Source: Gossypium raimondii (taxonomy: Eukaryota; Streptophyta; Magnoliopsida; Malvales; Malvaceae). From it: DNA of 64,000 nucleotides. A program made the translations under genes and the position numbers. Below, one piece after another: positions 48,660 through 59,888 of the stretch. The DNA lies in contig NC_068575.1 of assembly GCF_025698545.1 (NCBI RefSeq), positions 51,531,980 to 51,595,979 of the forward strand, written 5' to 3'. Numbering within the stretch: position 1 is the first letter of the stretch; each line of letters begins with the position of its first letter. Below the pieces are notes generated by a model. The model did no database searches, was not told where the DNA came from, and worked only from the letters and a program-made list of their open reading frames with translations.

Positions 48660-50300
48660 TCAAGCCATTTGATTCATTTGAACCTCACCACCTTTTGATG
48701 GTGGTGGGAATTCTTCATAAATCGAATTCAGCTTAGATTCATATTTCTCCCCATCACCCCACAGTGCATAAGCTTCCTCTCCATGGATTGCGTCATCCCC
48801 GGTTTGCAATTCGTCCTCAGCTAATCTCAGTGGAATGATCAGCCTGATCAACAGACATATCACGCTAGTGGTGAATATGTTGAGGAGCACTACGAATACG
48901 ATTCCTAGCAATTGAATACCGAGTTGCTTGAACCCGGCTTCGGTGTGACCTGTATGGAGTCCGTAGAAAAAACCAATGTAGTGTTGCCAGTTATCTACCA
49001 AGTAGAAAAGTCGGTTGAGCTTAGGCACCGCAAACAGGCCAGTCAGGATGCCTCCTAGGCTACCTGCTACGGCATGCGTGTGGAACACCGCCATGGTGTC
49101 ATCGACTTGCTTGAGGAGCCCTATCTTCTTGTGGAGGACCATCATGGTGTACCATGGGATGCTACCAGACATCATCCCCATCAATATTGCTGCCCAACCT
49201 TGCACCACTCCTAACCAAAGCACGATGACAAAAATCTTTGGTTACTATCTATATATAAATGCATTGTCATGTCATGCATCTATAGGTAATATCGTGCACG
49301 TTATTATCATAGCTCATGGTCTTTTACCTGCTGCAGGGGTGATGCAAACTAAGCCAGTGATCATTCCCTGTGTGGCTCCAATCACTGATGGCTTTCCAAA
49401 GAAAATAATGTCAAGCATGAGCCATGTCAATAAGCTTGTGGCAGTGCAGACGTGGGTGTTTAGGACGGCTAACGATGCATCGGTGCTGACTGTGTAGGGA
49501 TCACCACCGTTGAAACCAGTCCATCCCATCCAAAGTAGTCCTGCCCCTGCCAGCATCAGCAGGATATTGTTTGGTGGGAACCTCTCCTTGTCCTTGGTGG
49601 TTCTTGGTCCAACCTTCACCATTTTATACAACAATTGACTCAATTAAAAACCATTTTTTCTTATAAAAAATAGAATAACATTGATTGTGTAATATAATAT
49701 TCTGGTCATTACCCAGTAAGCTGCAGTGAAACCAGCTACACCAGAAGACAAATGAATAACATATCCTCCAGAGTAATCGATAATGCCTTTCTTAGATAGC
49801 CACCCTTCAGGGCACCAGATACTGTAGGCAGTTATAGTGTAGGAAAATGTCAACCAAAGTGGCACAAACAACATCCATGCAAGGAAATTCATCCTTCCAA
49901 GCAATGCCCCAGCCACCAGAATCAAAGTGATAGCTGCAAACACAAACTGGAAGTAGATCATGGTTGCATTTGGCAAATATCCAAGAAAAGCCTGCTCGAT
50001 GAGGTACTGAGCGTCCAAGGAAACATTGGGCATTCCTAGGAAATGAATGAACTTGTCCCCAAATGACATCCGGTAACCCCACCCAACCCAACATACAAGA
50101 ACCGCTGCAAAGGCGTAAAGTGCCATGAAGGCTGAGTTCACAGCCCATTTCTTTTTCACTATGCTACCGTATAGGATTACGAGACCCGGCACACTTTGGA
50201 GACCCACCAGGGTAGCTGCAGTTAGCTGCCAAGAATTATCACCTTTGTTCAGCCAGGGTGGACTAGCCTCATCAGGGTTCAAGTTAGACGGCAGAGACAT
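48660..50300 (-). CDS. AMT2: AMT2-type ammonium transporter
   Basis: Three exons on the minus strand, 49713-50300, 49328-49613 and 48660-49210, join to 474 residues, matching the usual length of plant AMT2 proteins. The start [17 protein letters not shown] is chosen because it fits the family; an in-frame ATG 72 bp upstream exists but lies about at the expected transcription start. Visible motifs are the first membrane helix region with [20 protein letters not shown], the ammonium-binding block [18 protein letters not shown] with the pore Asp and His, [15 protein letters not shown] after the first intron, and the second pore His in [15 protein letters not shown]. About 11 hydrophobic segments are expected. 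The protein imports ammonium at the plasma membrane as a trimer, and the MEP/AMT2 branch differs from AMT1 in sequence. The acidic C-terminal tail is the regulatory cytosolic tail in this family. All key residues look intact. The acceptor of exon 2 (GGTGAAG) has a weak pyrimidine tract. Confidence 0.94.
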
Positions 50301-50395
50301 TTTGTGTTGGACCTGGTGTGTTTGTGTGTGAGGCTTAACAATTAAGACGTCGGAGTCCGGTATGTATGACAATAAATGATGTAGGCTCGGATGTG

Positions 50396-50404
50396 CTTAT
50401 ATAG
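50396..50404 (-). promoter_or_regulatory. Probable TATA box of the AMT2 gene
   Basis: CTATATAAG on the minus strand about 100 bp before the AMT2 ATG. A start site 25-35 bp downstream, near 50365-50370, would exclude the upstream in-frame ATG at 50372. Confidence 0.6.
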
Positions 50405-50409
50405 AGCCA

Positions 50410-51600
50410 AGTACATTGGCAAAAAAGGTTTCAAAAATTGTTGTAACATGTCTGGATCATGTCGTCTTTGTAAATTTTTCTGTCTAAGCCGGCGCAGGTA
50501 TAAAAATATATCAATGACCTTGTTGTATTTCATGTCTTTTGGTGGGTAGACTGGTGTTGTCTTAAGGGCTAAATGTGCCATTTCGAGAGTGATTTAAGGG
50601 AACAAGAAATATAAACGTCAGAATAAGAAGTTAAGATCTGAGGTGTTTTTTTCTTGTTTTATCATCGTATGGCGGGGAATCCAAAAGCTGTTAGTGTCAG
50701 GGAATGAATTCCAAATCAAAATTTACTGGAACCTTTTTCCCTTTTGATATTGTCGAAGCTTTTTATTTTTTATCGAAGATATTGTCCAAGAGTTTATTAT
50801 ATGATAAAATAATAATTCATTTACACCTTACACCTTACACCTTCTTTCCCTTTTATCTGAATTTCAGGATGCACCGTATGTTCATTTTATATAAATTTTC
50901 AAGTGATGACATAGTACAATATTAGAATCTCACATACAGTGATTCAATAATTGGACAAGTGATTTGATTAAGTGGTTGAATTGATCAAACCATTGATTCC
51001 TGATTCAATCAATTTGATCGATTCAATTACTAAACTAACAACAATTAAATAATTAATTAAAAATTCATAATTTTAAAAAAAAATAAAAATTTTATGATTT
51101 TTATCCCAATTTTTTAAACTTTTATTAGTTTTGAGCAGTTTTCAATTCAATCAATTTAACCAACAAATTTAATTATGTTTCAAGAACACTAACCACATAT
51201 AGAACCTATATTTAGAAACAAAAATAAATCTAGTGCATTCATTTTTCTTGGACTAATGATTGTTGGACTACGTCCAGGCTCAAATTAATAAATTTAATGG
51301 GAGAAGGCAATAGGCCTATGGCCCTAGAGTTTTTCTCTTCAAAGACCCAAACTCTTCATTTTACTTTTCTAATTTTTAATTACAATTTGAGATTCATTCT
51401 ACTTAAAAGTTTTATGTCTCAGGTTAGATCAAGTCGAGATTAAATTTAATCAAAATTTTAGATCTGATTGATAAGCTTAAATTTGACGTGAAAATGAGTT
51501 TAAACTTTGTTTAAACCCAACCTATTTTATATGTGCTGAACTCGGATCCGACCCTTATTATTATATATTTTTAATATATAAAATAAATTTAAAAAATATA
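50410..51600. other. Intergenic, AT-rich, no gene seen
   Basis: It includes the distal AMT2 promoter and then AT-rich DNA with ATCAATTTGATCGATTCAATT-like repeats near 50950-51180. No supported coding sequence. Confidence 0.55.
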
Positions 51601-51603
51601 TTA

Positions 51604-51977
51604 TATAACCAATCAACTTAGCAATATTTGGATGATCAACATGAACTACAATTCTGAGCTCAGATAAGAAATCGATGGTTATCTCTTCCGACGGACCATG
51701 GTTCAGCCGCTTAATCGCAACGAGGTTTCCAGTTTTCAATTTCCCTTCTGCATACCCTCCTTCACCTATCCGAAAAATGACACCAACATGTTTTTAGCAA
51801 AGAGCATTGATGTTTTCTTATATAAAATAAATGAATGATTTGATTACCACAAGTTGCAGTCGTGTCGGAGAAAGCGTTTCGATGTTGCCGTCTCCGTGTA
51901 TTGCGAAACCGAAAAGGTTCCCATCTCTTCTTTCGGAGGCTTTCTTGGTTAGTTTGATGTCAATTGGTGTTTCACCA
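51604..51977 (-). pseudogene. Truncated receptor-like cytoplasmic kinase remnant
   Basis: The minus strand gives two short exon-like pieces. One (about 51977-51850, after an acceptor CACTTGTAG) reads KLTKKASERRDGNLFGF and LSPTRLQLVV. The second (about 51785-51604) reads IGEGGYAEGKLKTG, then VAIKRL and DFLSELRIVVHVDHPNIAKL. This is the start of a kinase domain of the receptor-like cytoplasmic kinase class (ROP-binding RBK-like): glycine loop, VAIK lysine, and the HPNI block of helix C onward. Between GGYAE and GKLKTG about three residues usual in the family (VYK) are missing. After LIGY the sequence becomes AT-rich non-coding; no catalytic or activation loop follows. It is judged a pseudogene fragment, although missing exons further left cannot be fully excluded. 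Confidence 0.7.
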
Positions 51978-52109
51978 CTACAAGTGGAAAATTTTAACAA
52001 ACAGATAGTGTGAACAAATTGACTGAAAAGCAATTAAAGAACAACATGGCAAGAAACAGCAATGGTTACAAATGCATCATATATATATATGAAAAGAGGC
52101 CTGGAAAGA

Positions 52110-52520
52110 TCAAACATGAGTATAAATACATAAACCCAAAGCTGCAAAACATAAACAAACGAGGGACTCAAAGGCTAAATGTCCAAAAAGGATGCATTCA
52201 AAAGTACCATAACGAGCAGAATCTTTGGTACCTGAGAAGCCATAAAAAAAGAAGAAGAAAATTATTCAAATCATCAAATGCTAATTATTTTATGAAAATA
52301 AACCTTAAAATTAAACTCAAAGCATCCACACAATATACATATATACACATATAACATCAAAGCATAAAAACATATGAATATTCTAAAATTCTTTGAGAAT
52401 CCAATGCTGCAAAAACACAAACAAAATGAAAATGAAAAAGAGAAGCAATATGCAAGAATATACCATAAATGAGCAGAAGGTTCTTGGGTACCTCCCATGG
52501 TTTTTTTTTTTTTAAACCAG
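52110..52520. repeat. Old tandem duplication, offset about 262 bp
   Basis: The sequence around 52136-52160 (CTGCAAAACATAAACAAAC) and 52201-52240 (ACCATAACGAGCAGAATCTTTGGTACC) returns in the same order at about 52400-52425 and 52465-52495 with scattered differences. It lies just upstream (minus sense) of the kinase remnant and may be a duplicated 5' untranslated region. Confidence 0.6.
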
Positions 52521-52589
52521 GGAGACCAGAGAAGCAAAAAAAAAAAGCTAAAGAAATATGGAGATACTTTAAAAACAATAGCCAAAGAA

Positions 52590-53470
52590 ATTAGAAAGGG
52601 GAATTAGGAATAGGGAGGAGTCTGGGAATAAGGTTAAAAAAAACTCTAGGCCGGCCAAGGAAAAAATTTTGCTTCGGTTTATATTTTTAAGTATAAACTT
52701 AGTTTTTGAATTTATATTTTTGTCCAAATTCTTTTGATCTTTAGCAGTTTGACATATGGACAGATATATTTTTTTACTTTTGTCAAATTTTTTTTAAAAA
52801 AGGAAATTGCTAACTGAGATATTAGACAAGAAGTTGATTTGTTCAATTGTTATTTACATAAAATTCTTGGAAATGAAGTTAAACTTAAAATGAAAAAGAA
52901 AGGAATGAAAGATTATAAAAGAGGAAGGTTACCATAAATCATCTCTTTCGAAGAATTTTCATGTATATGTCATTCTCATTTCTCATTAGAAAGGAAGAAA
53001 AGTAGTTGGAGAAATGAATTGGATTAGGAACATGAGGAGAGTAAAGAGTCCACGAACCACGATTGACAAATAAGCGTATTGTATAGCCAACATCAGCTGA
53101 TTTACTGCTCTTACTTCACTACATTTGAACCATTAATTCCTAATCACAAACATCAGCCCAATAATTGATTCAAGCTAGAGTAACAAACAATTTCTAACTA
53201 CAGTGAATAAATAAATAAACCTGCAGACTGAAACCGCCGGAGAGCAGAGTCCTGTCCAAAAGCTGTGGTGTCCGTTTCCTTTAAGTCTCAACCAAAGTTG
53301 CAGAAAGCCAGACGCTAAAATACTAAACCTAGCTAGCCCAAAACGGTACCGTTTTTTGCTCCAATCTCGTTTACCTTAAGGTGTTTATCTTGGTAATTGA
53401 TATTTTGCTCAAATCTTTCAACAAGTAAATATTGCAGCTTTTAAAATTGTGGGTTTTTTTTTTTTTGCTT
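52590..53470. other. Intergenic region and promoter of the VTE3-like gene
   Basis: No coding frame supported. The right part, from about 53220, is less AT-rich and contains CAACCAAAGTTGC and ACGGTACCGTTTT (a palindrome, AACGGTACCGTT, at 53343-53354). It is probably promoter and 5' untranslated sequence for the gene that follows. Confidence 0.5.
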
Positions 53471-53483
53471 GCTTGCTTAATCC

Positions 53484-53681
53484 ATGGCTTCTTCCATGCT
53501 TAATGGAGCAGAAAGCTTCACTCTCATTAGGGGGGTAACCCCAAGAAGGGTTGATTTTTTTGGGTCAGGTAATGGCTCCAAAGTGCGGCTTATCAGCATC
53601 AAGGCCAGCTTCACAACCAAGATTCATACAACACAAAAAAGAGGCTTTTTGGTTCTACAGGTTCCTCTCAATTATATATGA
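53484..53681 (+). other. Out-of-frame original start of the VTE3-like gene
   Basis: This frame begins with the family's normal transit-peptide start and overlaps the methyltransferase frame for about 110 bp before stopping. A ribosome starting at this first ATG would make a 65-residue peptide, so the frame acts as an overlapping upstream ORF for the 53572 start. Confidence 0.75.
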
Positions 53682-55588
53682 CCATGTGATAAACCCTGGT
53701 CACTGGACTGAAGACATGAGGGATGATGCACTTGAGCCAGCCGATCTCAACAACAGGAACATGATTGTTGTAGATGTTGGTGGTGGAACTGGTTTCACTA
53801 CTTTGGGTATCGTTAAGCATGTGGATGCTAAGAATGTTACAATACTCGACCAATCTCCGCACCAGCTTGCCAAGGCTAAGCAAAAGGAGTCTTTGAAGGA
53901 GTGCAGGATAATTGAAGGTGATGCAGAAGATCTCCCCTTCCGTACTGATTATGCCGACAGATATGTGTCTGCTGGCAGGTACATTTTTCCAACTCTTTTG
54001 GTGTTACTGGAATTTGTTTGCTTGAAATGCACTGACTATATGTTTTCACAATAAGATGTAAAATTTTGGGGGTTTGTGGTTGGATGGTGCTCTTTGTAAT
54101 TGTTATGCACGATGGCTTAATTGGCCTTGTCATTATAGATTGGTTTTATTGTTCTTGTCTCAACGATATGGTTTTGTAGAAGATATTGTCAATTGGGGCA
54201 TCTCGGAGTATATAATCTATAATCATAAAATATGGTAATTTGCTAGCTGGTTTGCATGGATGATTTATTTTGAATTTAAGGGAGGGGAGATGGTAACTTG
54301 GTGAAGTTTTATTGGGATCATGCTGTTATGTTTTTCAGCATAGAGTACTGGCCAGACCCACAACGGGGCATCAAGGAAGCATACAGGGTGTTGAAACTAG
54401 GAGGAAAAGCTTGTCTGATTGGTCCTGTGTACCCGACATTCTGGTTGTCACGCTTCTTTGCGGATGTTTGGATGCTTTTCCCTAAGGAGGAAGAGTACAT
54501 TGACTGGTTTGAAAAGGCTGGATTTAAGGATGTCCAACTCAAAAGGATTGGCCCTAAGTGGTATCGTGGAGTTCGCAGACATGGTTTGATCATGGGGTGC
54601 TCTGTAACTGGTGTCAAACCTGCATCTGGGGACTCTCCTTTGCAGGTAATCACTTTTTGATGTGGTCAATGGCTCGCTGCATCATTTAGTTGAACTTTTT
54701 CTCTATTGTTGACCATGCATGTATTGTATATCTTGTACATCCCGTATTATGAGCAAAGGATTTGATATCTGAGGTAAGGGTATTGTACATAGTTCCCCTA
54801 TGTTAGCCTCCAGTTTAAGGACTCATAATCATAAGCTATAATTACTCTGTTGGAACTGCCTCAATCTCCTTGTCTCCAATATTGTTGAAATTCTGGTTCT
54901 GCTTTTGCTGTTTGCTCAGCATCAACTCTCAATCACCGGTTTATAAATATTAAATTTTCTTCCCCTTGGTAACTAGTAACTAAACATAAGTCACTCCCCT
55001 TCCCTCTTTCTTTCATAATATGAAGTCATTGTATCGAGTACATTCTACATGGGTACTTTGTGTGTGTGGTGCAAAACAATATCCTTCGATATTGCAGGTT
55101 ACTTAATCCTTTTTTCTATGAGGCCTCCGCTTGTTGGTTAAGGCGGAAGTCTTGGGTCTTTGAATATCTAAGTTCGAGTTCACCATACGCAATTGCGATA
55201 TTTGGGTTTCCAGTCCTACCATGTGTGAATTTTGTCCGGTTTGGTCTGAATCTTTCCAGTTCTTCATCCACGTACTAGTTTGATTCTACATTGTAATTGG
55301 GTGGACTTTTATTTGTACTTGTATTGTATTTGTAATAGTGAAACTTTCAGAAAATAGCATTTCATGTAGACGTGAGGCCTATTTTATCGTGTTACTAAAC
55401 TCTCTTGGCTTTCATTTATCATTCTTTTTCAGCTTGGCCCGAAGGCAGAGGATGTATCGAAACCAATAAACCCATTAACATTCCTGTTGCGCTTTATACT
55501 GGGTACCATGGCAGCTACGTATTATGTATTGGTCCCTATCTATATGTGGTTGAAGGATCAAATTGTGCCGGAAGGTCAACCAATCTAA
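53572..55588 (+). CDS. VTE3: MPBQ/MSBQ methyltransferase, VTE3-like, with damaged transit peptide
   Basis: Exons 53572-53978, 54339-54645 and 55433-55588 join in frame to 289 residues from the first in-frame ATG. The product methylates 2-methyl-6-phytyl- and solanesyl-benzoquinols with S-adenosylmethionine in tocopherol and plastoquinone synthesis at the plastid inner envelope. Visible: SAM-binding motif VVDVGGGTGFTTLG, GDAEDLPFRTDYADRYVSAG, SIEYWPDPQRGI, HGLIMGCSVTGVKPASGDSP, and a C-terminal membrane anchor FLLRFILGTMAATYYVLVPI followed by KDQIVPEGQPI. The usual protein is about 340 residues. The usual plastid-targeting start, MASSMLNGAESFTLIRGVTP, is present at 53484 but in another frame: that frame runs only 65 codons to a stop at 53679. 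About 20 residues of the transit region appear deleted with a frame change between 53540 and 53580. The mature region looks intact. It could be a recent pseudogene, a cytosolic or mistargeted form, or a sequence error. Confidence 0.85.
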
Positions 55589-57230
55589 ACAGCGGCCGTA
55601 CCTGCTGCTGCCCCTTCCAAGTTGCCTATATTTCTTTAGTCATGTGTTTTATCATCTTCTAGCTATGTGTTTTATCATCTAATATTATCCTGTTCTTAAT
55701 TCAGATCTTCAAGCCTGTTTTCGTGTAACATATTAGCTTTCTGTTTTCTTTGTTCAAAGCTGAATTATCATAGATAAACAAGAGATTAGAAAATAAAAAA
55801 GTCCAGAGATCAGCCTAGGGATCAATTCAGCAGATCAGCCTCTATGAACAAGTTTACCATATTAGCTTTCTGAAACATACTAGAGGCAGAGGGGGTAATT
55901 GGCAAATGTTTGTGGTAGCATTTTCATTACCCGTTTCGTTTCTTACTTTTTAAGTGAAGCTTGTTGCCCTTGTTTAATTTGCATCTCCCAAAGCCGTCTG
56001 GTTTTTTACTACATGGCAGCGAAATATGAGCCTCTGATTCGCAATTTCAGTACATCCGTTAAAATTGTCAATAAGCAATGCGGTAATCAGTTTTCATAAA
56101 ATTAAAAAAAAATTCATAAATACAAATAAATAATAACAATTAGTTCAAACAATTTTGTAATGGATCTTTTACCCTGTCTAGTCAGTCTTGTTTACTAGTT
56201 CAACAAATTTTCTCTTACGTTTTTGGGTTTTATGGTATGAGTTAAATAGATTGGATATTTGATTTTCGGTTCAATCGGTTGGTTCGATTTGAATATGATA
56301 ATCATAATTAATATCGATATAGAAATTGTAAAGTAAGGAATTCTTCTTGATGATATAAAACCAATTAAAATCCTTTTCTAGTATTATTAAATAATGAATA
56401 GTTTTTGTTTTTGGTATGACCGAAGTATTTTTCATTCGAGATTTATGATTATCATCTCACAATAAAAGCGCAATGTGTTGATCACTACACTCTAATCAAT
56501 AGTTTTTGATTTTGTCCATCATTTAAAATTCGTTTAATTTTTCTATATCTACAAAATAAAAGCAAATAGTCTTAAATCAAATTCCTTTAAGTTATAAAGC
56601 CAAAACTATAGGTTTTCTTCTTTGAAACGCGTAAGATGTTCAGAACCCCAAAAAAAAGACGCGTAAGAAGTAGACATATGAGAGGGGGAAAAAGTGATTA
56701 AATGAATGTTTGCTGAATATGGTTGCCAATATTTGCTCCAATTACCATTATTTTTGGTGAAGGAAAGAAATTGCATCCGTGTGAAACCTGAATCCTATGC
56801 TAGAAAAATCTTCATGTTACAATAACCACTCTGACCAGAATTAGTTGAATGTAGCATTTTTTATTCCTTCCTTTTTAAAATAAAGGAGGAGAAGGGAGAG
56901 TCAAAATTTATATGATTATATAATTTTTAAACACGATTATGATTATGATATGAGAAGAAATAGAGAGATATAAGATCTACTTCATCAAAGATTATGATGT
57001 GAACCCAAAAAAAAGGGTAGTAATTAAAGATAAAAAGTCATGGTGTAGCTGAATTTGGGTTGGAATGCCAAGTCCAAGACACAGAATTTGATGGAAATTC
57101 TAAACCTTTTTCCTGGGAGTTGATTCAAGGCTTCAATTACTTTTCTGAAAAAATTAATGCTTTGAATGGAATTCAAACTCAAGCGTGTTTGAATATTTCC
57201 AATTCCTTTTGGCTGAAGTATACCAACTCC
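55589..57230. other. 3' end of VTE3-like gene and intergenic DNA
   Basis: It starts with the presumed 3' untranslated region to about 55750. The remainder is AT-rich without supported genes. The right end is the promoter of the calmodulin-like gene. Confidence 0.55.
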
Positions 57231-57232
57231 CC

Positions 57233-57241
57233 TATTTATAT
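57233..57241 (+). promoter_or_regulatory. Possible TATA box of the calmodulin-like gene
   Basis: TATTTATAT lies about 80 bp before the ATG, after a CCCC step, in a position suited to a TATA element. By-eye call only. Confidence 0.4.
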
Positions 57242-57319
57242 TCTATTCTTCCATTCAAGGAGGCAACTAACTTATTCCTCTACCTTTCATTTCTTTCCTA
57301 TTTCATCGCTAAATCCAGA

Positions 57320-58028
57320 ATGGCAGATACATTGACAGAAGATCAAATTTCTGAGTTTCGTGAAGCCTTTTGCTTGATCGATAAAGATTCAGATGGTACG
57401 CACATACTGTCGTTTTCTGTCTTAATCAGTATTAGTGAAGATTAAGTTTACCCTTCACACCTATATTTTGAACATTAATGCAGGGTTCATTACCATGGGA
57501 GAGTTGGCAGCAGTGATCCGGACATTAGATGTAAACCCTACAAAGGATGTTCAAGGCATGTTCAGTGAGGCTAATGTTGAAGGAAATGGGAAGACCATCG
57601 ATTTCAAAGATTTCTTAAATATTATGGCAAGTAAAATGAAGGTAAATTTTAAACAATTTTTATTTGCAAGTGATGCTCTTTTTTTCTTTTTAAGCTTAAC
57701 AAAGTGGAGAATGAAGCATGGACATAAATGTGACAGGAAAACTTGATGGATGAACTACAAGAAGCTTTCAAAGTATTTGACAGAGATGAAGATGGATTCA
57801 TATCAGCAAACGAGGTAAAAACATTGCTTACCCATCACTTATCTAATTTGACAAGTGGAGGGAATTCATATTGAATTAAATGCCATGCAGTTGAGACAAG
57901 TGATGATGAATCTGGGAGAAAGACTAACAATGGAAGAAGCAGAGCAGATGATAAGAGAAGCCGACGTGGATGGAGATGGAGTAGTCAGCTATGAGGAGTT
58001 TGCAAGGATGATGATGATGGCCTTCTAA
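57320..58028 (+). CDS. Calmodulin-like protein with four EF hands, EF2 degenerate
   Basis: Exons 57320-57395, 57484-57641, 57737-57814 and 57891-58028 join in frame to exactly 149 residues, the length of calmodulin. The start [17 protein letters not shown] is the canonical calmodulin start. EF1 loop DKDSDGFITMGE, EF3 loop [12 protein letters not shown] and EF4 loop [12 protein letters not shown] have the acidic positions needed for calcium. EF2 reads [15 protein letters not shown]: the first loop position is Asn instead of Asp, and an extra Lys sits before TIDF, so calcium binding there is doubtful. Introns interrupt EF1 and fall in other places typical of divergent CML8/CML11-type genes rather than classic single-intron calmodulins. 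It is expected to be a cytosolic calcium sensor. The C-terminus is FARMMMMAF, longer in Met than calmodulin's and without a CaaX box. Confidence 0.92.
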
Positions 58029-58841
58029 ATACCTCTAACTCATTTTCCAGTTATTCTTTTAACCTTTTTTTTTTTTTTTTGGAGAATGGAATTACATCTC
58101 CTATATCCTCACCTTGTACCATACTGCAAATAACTCTCCTTTTTTTTATCTTTCGATATTCCATAGTCTCGTTAAATTTAAATTTAAGTTAAATTAAACC
58201 TTTAAATGAAGTCAAGTTTTTTAATTTTGTTTTCTTTGTCCACGTTAGTCCAATTCTAAAAGTCAAGTTTTTTTCTCTTTCCTTTTACAACACGTTTATT
58301 TATTGAATGGTAAATTATTATTTTGTTTGGTTGAATGTAATACCTATTTAGTAAGATGGTTATTATTTTCCTATTCCTTATCTTCCGAAATAGCAATTCT
58401 TTAATATCATCCTAGTCCATGCAACATTAAATAACAAAACCAAATTAATTTTTAAGTTAATCCTTTAAAATTTGGACTCAAAAATATAAAAATAAAATAT
58501 TTGAATTGCTTTAATATAATTTAATATAAAATAAGTATATTAAGTAATTATTAAGCATGTTGTTAAATTATATTTAATAAAAATCCTATTAAAATTTAAC
58601 AATAATAACAATTATCATCTACCTAACAAAAATTATGCTAAGGATACTCTTATCATTTCAGTTTTTTCCTTACACTATTACAACATCTATTTATTCAATT
58701 AAATACAAGAATACTATTACAGTTCTATTCCATTCTATTCAACTAAACAATTGAATTTCTAATTAACTCTATTACATTACAGTGCTATCTATTCTACTGA
58801 GCCAAACGTGTCGTTAATGTTTAAACATTGGGATTATTATT
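58029..58841. other. 3' untranslated and intergenic DNA, possible small MITE
   Basis: After the 3' untranslated region, 58316-58810 has weak inverted resemblance (GTTTGGTTGAATGTAATA on the left; its partner GTAATAGAGTTAATTAG and CGTTTGGCT on the other strand on the right), as in PIF-type or hAT-type MITEs. The match is too weak to define ends. Confidence 0.35.
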
Positions 58842-59888
58842 TTTTTGGCAAAAAAAAAGGTTAAGGGTGCAAAAAGCCCTCAAACTTTTTCAAAAAAATA
58901 AGTAAGCCCCTGGTTTTTTTTTTACACTCAATTTGGTACTTGAACTTTCAAAATGCATAAAAAAAAAACCTTCAAACTTTTTCAAAAAAAGTAATTAAGC
59001 CCTTGATTTTTCTTTTTGCATTCAATTGGATACTTGAACTGTTAAATTCATCAAAAAGGCTCTTTGACCGTTAACTTTAACAGTCAACTGCCCCTTTTTT
59101 TCAATTAAAGTTATCCTGTGTCATAACCACAGCGTCACATGTGGCAAAAATTATAAATAAATAAAAATTATAAAATTTTAATAAAAAAGTATTTAAAATT
59201 TATGAAAAATTAGAAAAAAAATTTATAAAAATTGTAAAAAAATTATAAAATTTTATCAAAATCATAAATAATTATAAAATACATCAAAAAGACCCTTTAA
59301 CTATTGACTTTAACCGTTGATTGTTAAAGCTAACAACCCCAGATTTTTTTCTGTTAAAGCTATCATGTGATGCAACACAACATGATATATGATTTAAAAA
59401 TAATAAAAATAAAAATCAATAAAAGTTATAGAAAATTATAAAATGTTTCTTTTAGTATGATAGTTTTATAATTTTTTACAAATTTTATATTTTTTACATT
59501 TTTATAATTTTCTTACGACTTTATAAAAATTTATATTTTTTCTATATTTGTATATATTTTATTTTATTTTACAATTTTATAATTTTTCCTAATTTTTATA
59601 TTTTTAAATTTTAAAAAATTTAAAATTTAATCATTTTACAACTTTTATTTATTTTTATTTTTATCTTTTTTTCCATGTCACGTTGTGGTTGTGGCACAAG
59701 TGGGTTTAATTAAAAAAGTTAAGGCGATTCAAGTATTCAATTGGATGCAAAAAATAGGGACTTAATTGCTATTTTTGAAAAATTTTAGGTATTTTATTAT
59801 ATTGTGAAAATTCAAAATACCCAAGTAAGTGTAAAAAATAGGGTTTAAAATTTTTTTAATTTGAGAGCTTTTACTAAGCCAAAAAAAA
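58842..59888. mobile_element. Non-autonomous DNA element with long inverted repeats
   Basis: The outer ends are TTTTTGGC on the left and GCCAAAAAAAA on the right. On the left, CAAACTTTTTCAAAAAAAGTAA, TAAGCCC and CAATTGGATACTTGAAC return on the opposite strand at the right (59700-59800). The left arm is present twice in tandem (about 58865-58950 and 58965-59040), as is a TTGACCGTTAACTTTAACAGTC-like block (59055-59090 and 59300-59330). No coding capacity. A MULE-like foldback element is likely. No clear target-site duplication was seen. Confidence 0.7.

Noticed and set aside
49015..49497. Plus-strand frame of 160 codons
   Set aside because: It is the antisense shadow of AMT2 exons 2 and 3 plus the intron; no family similarity.
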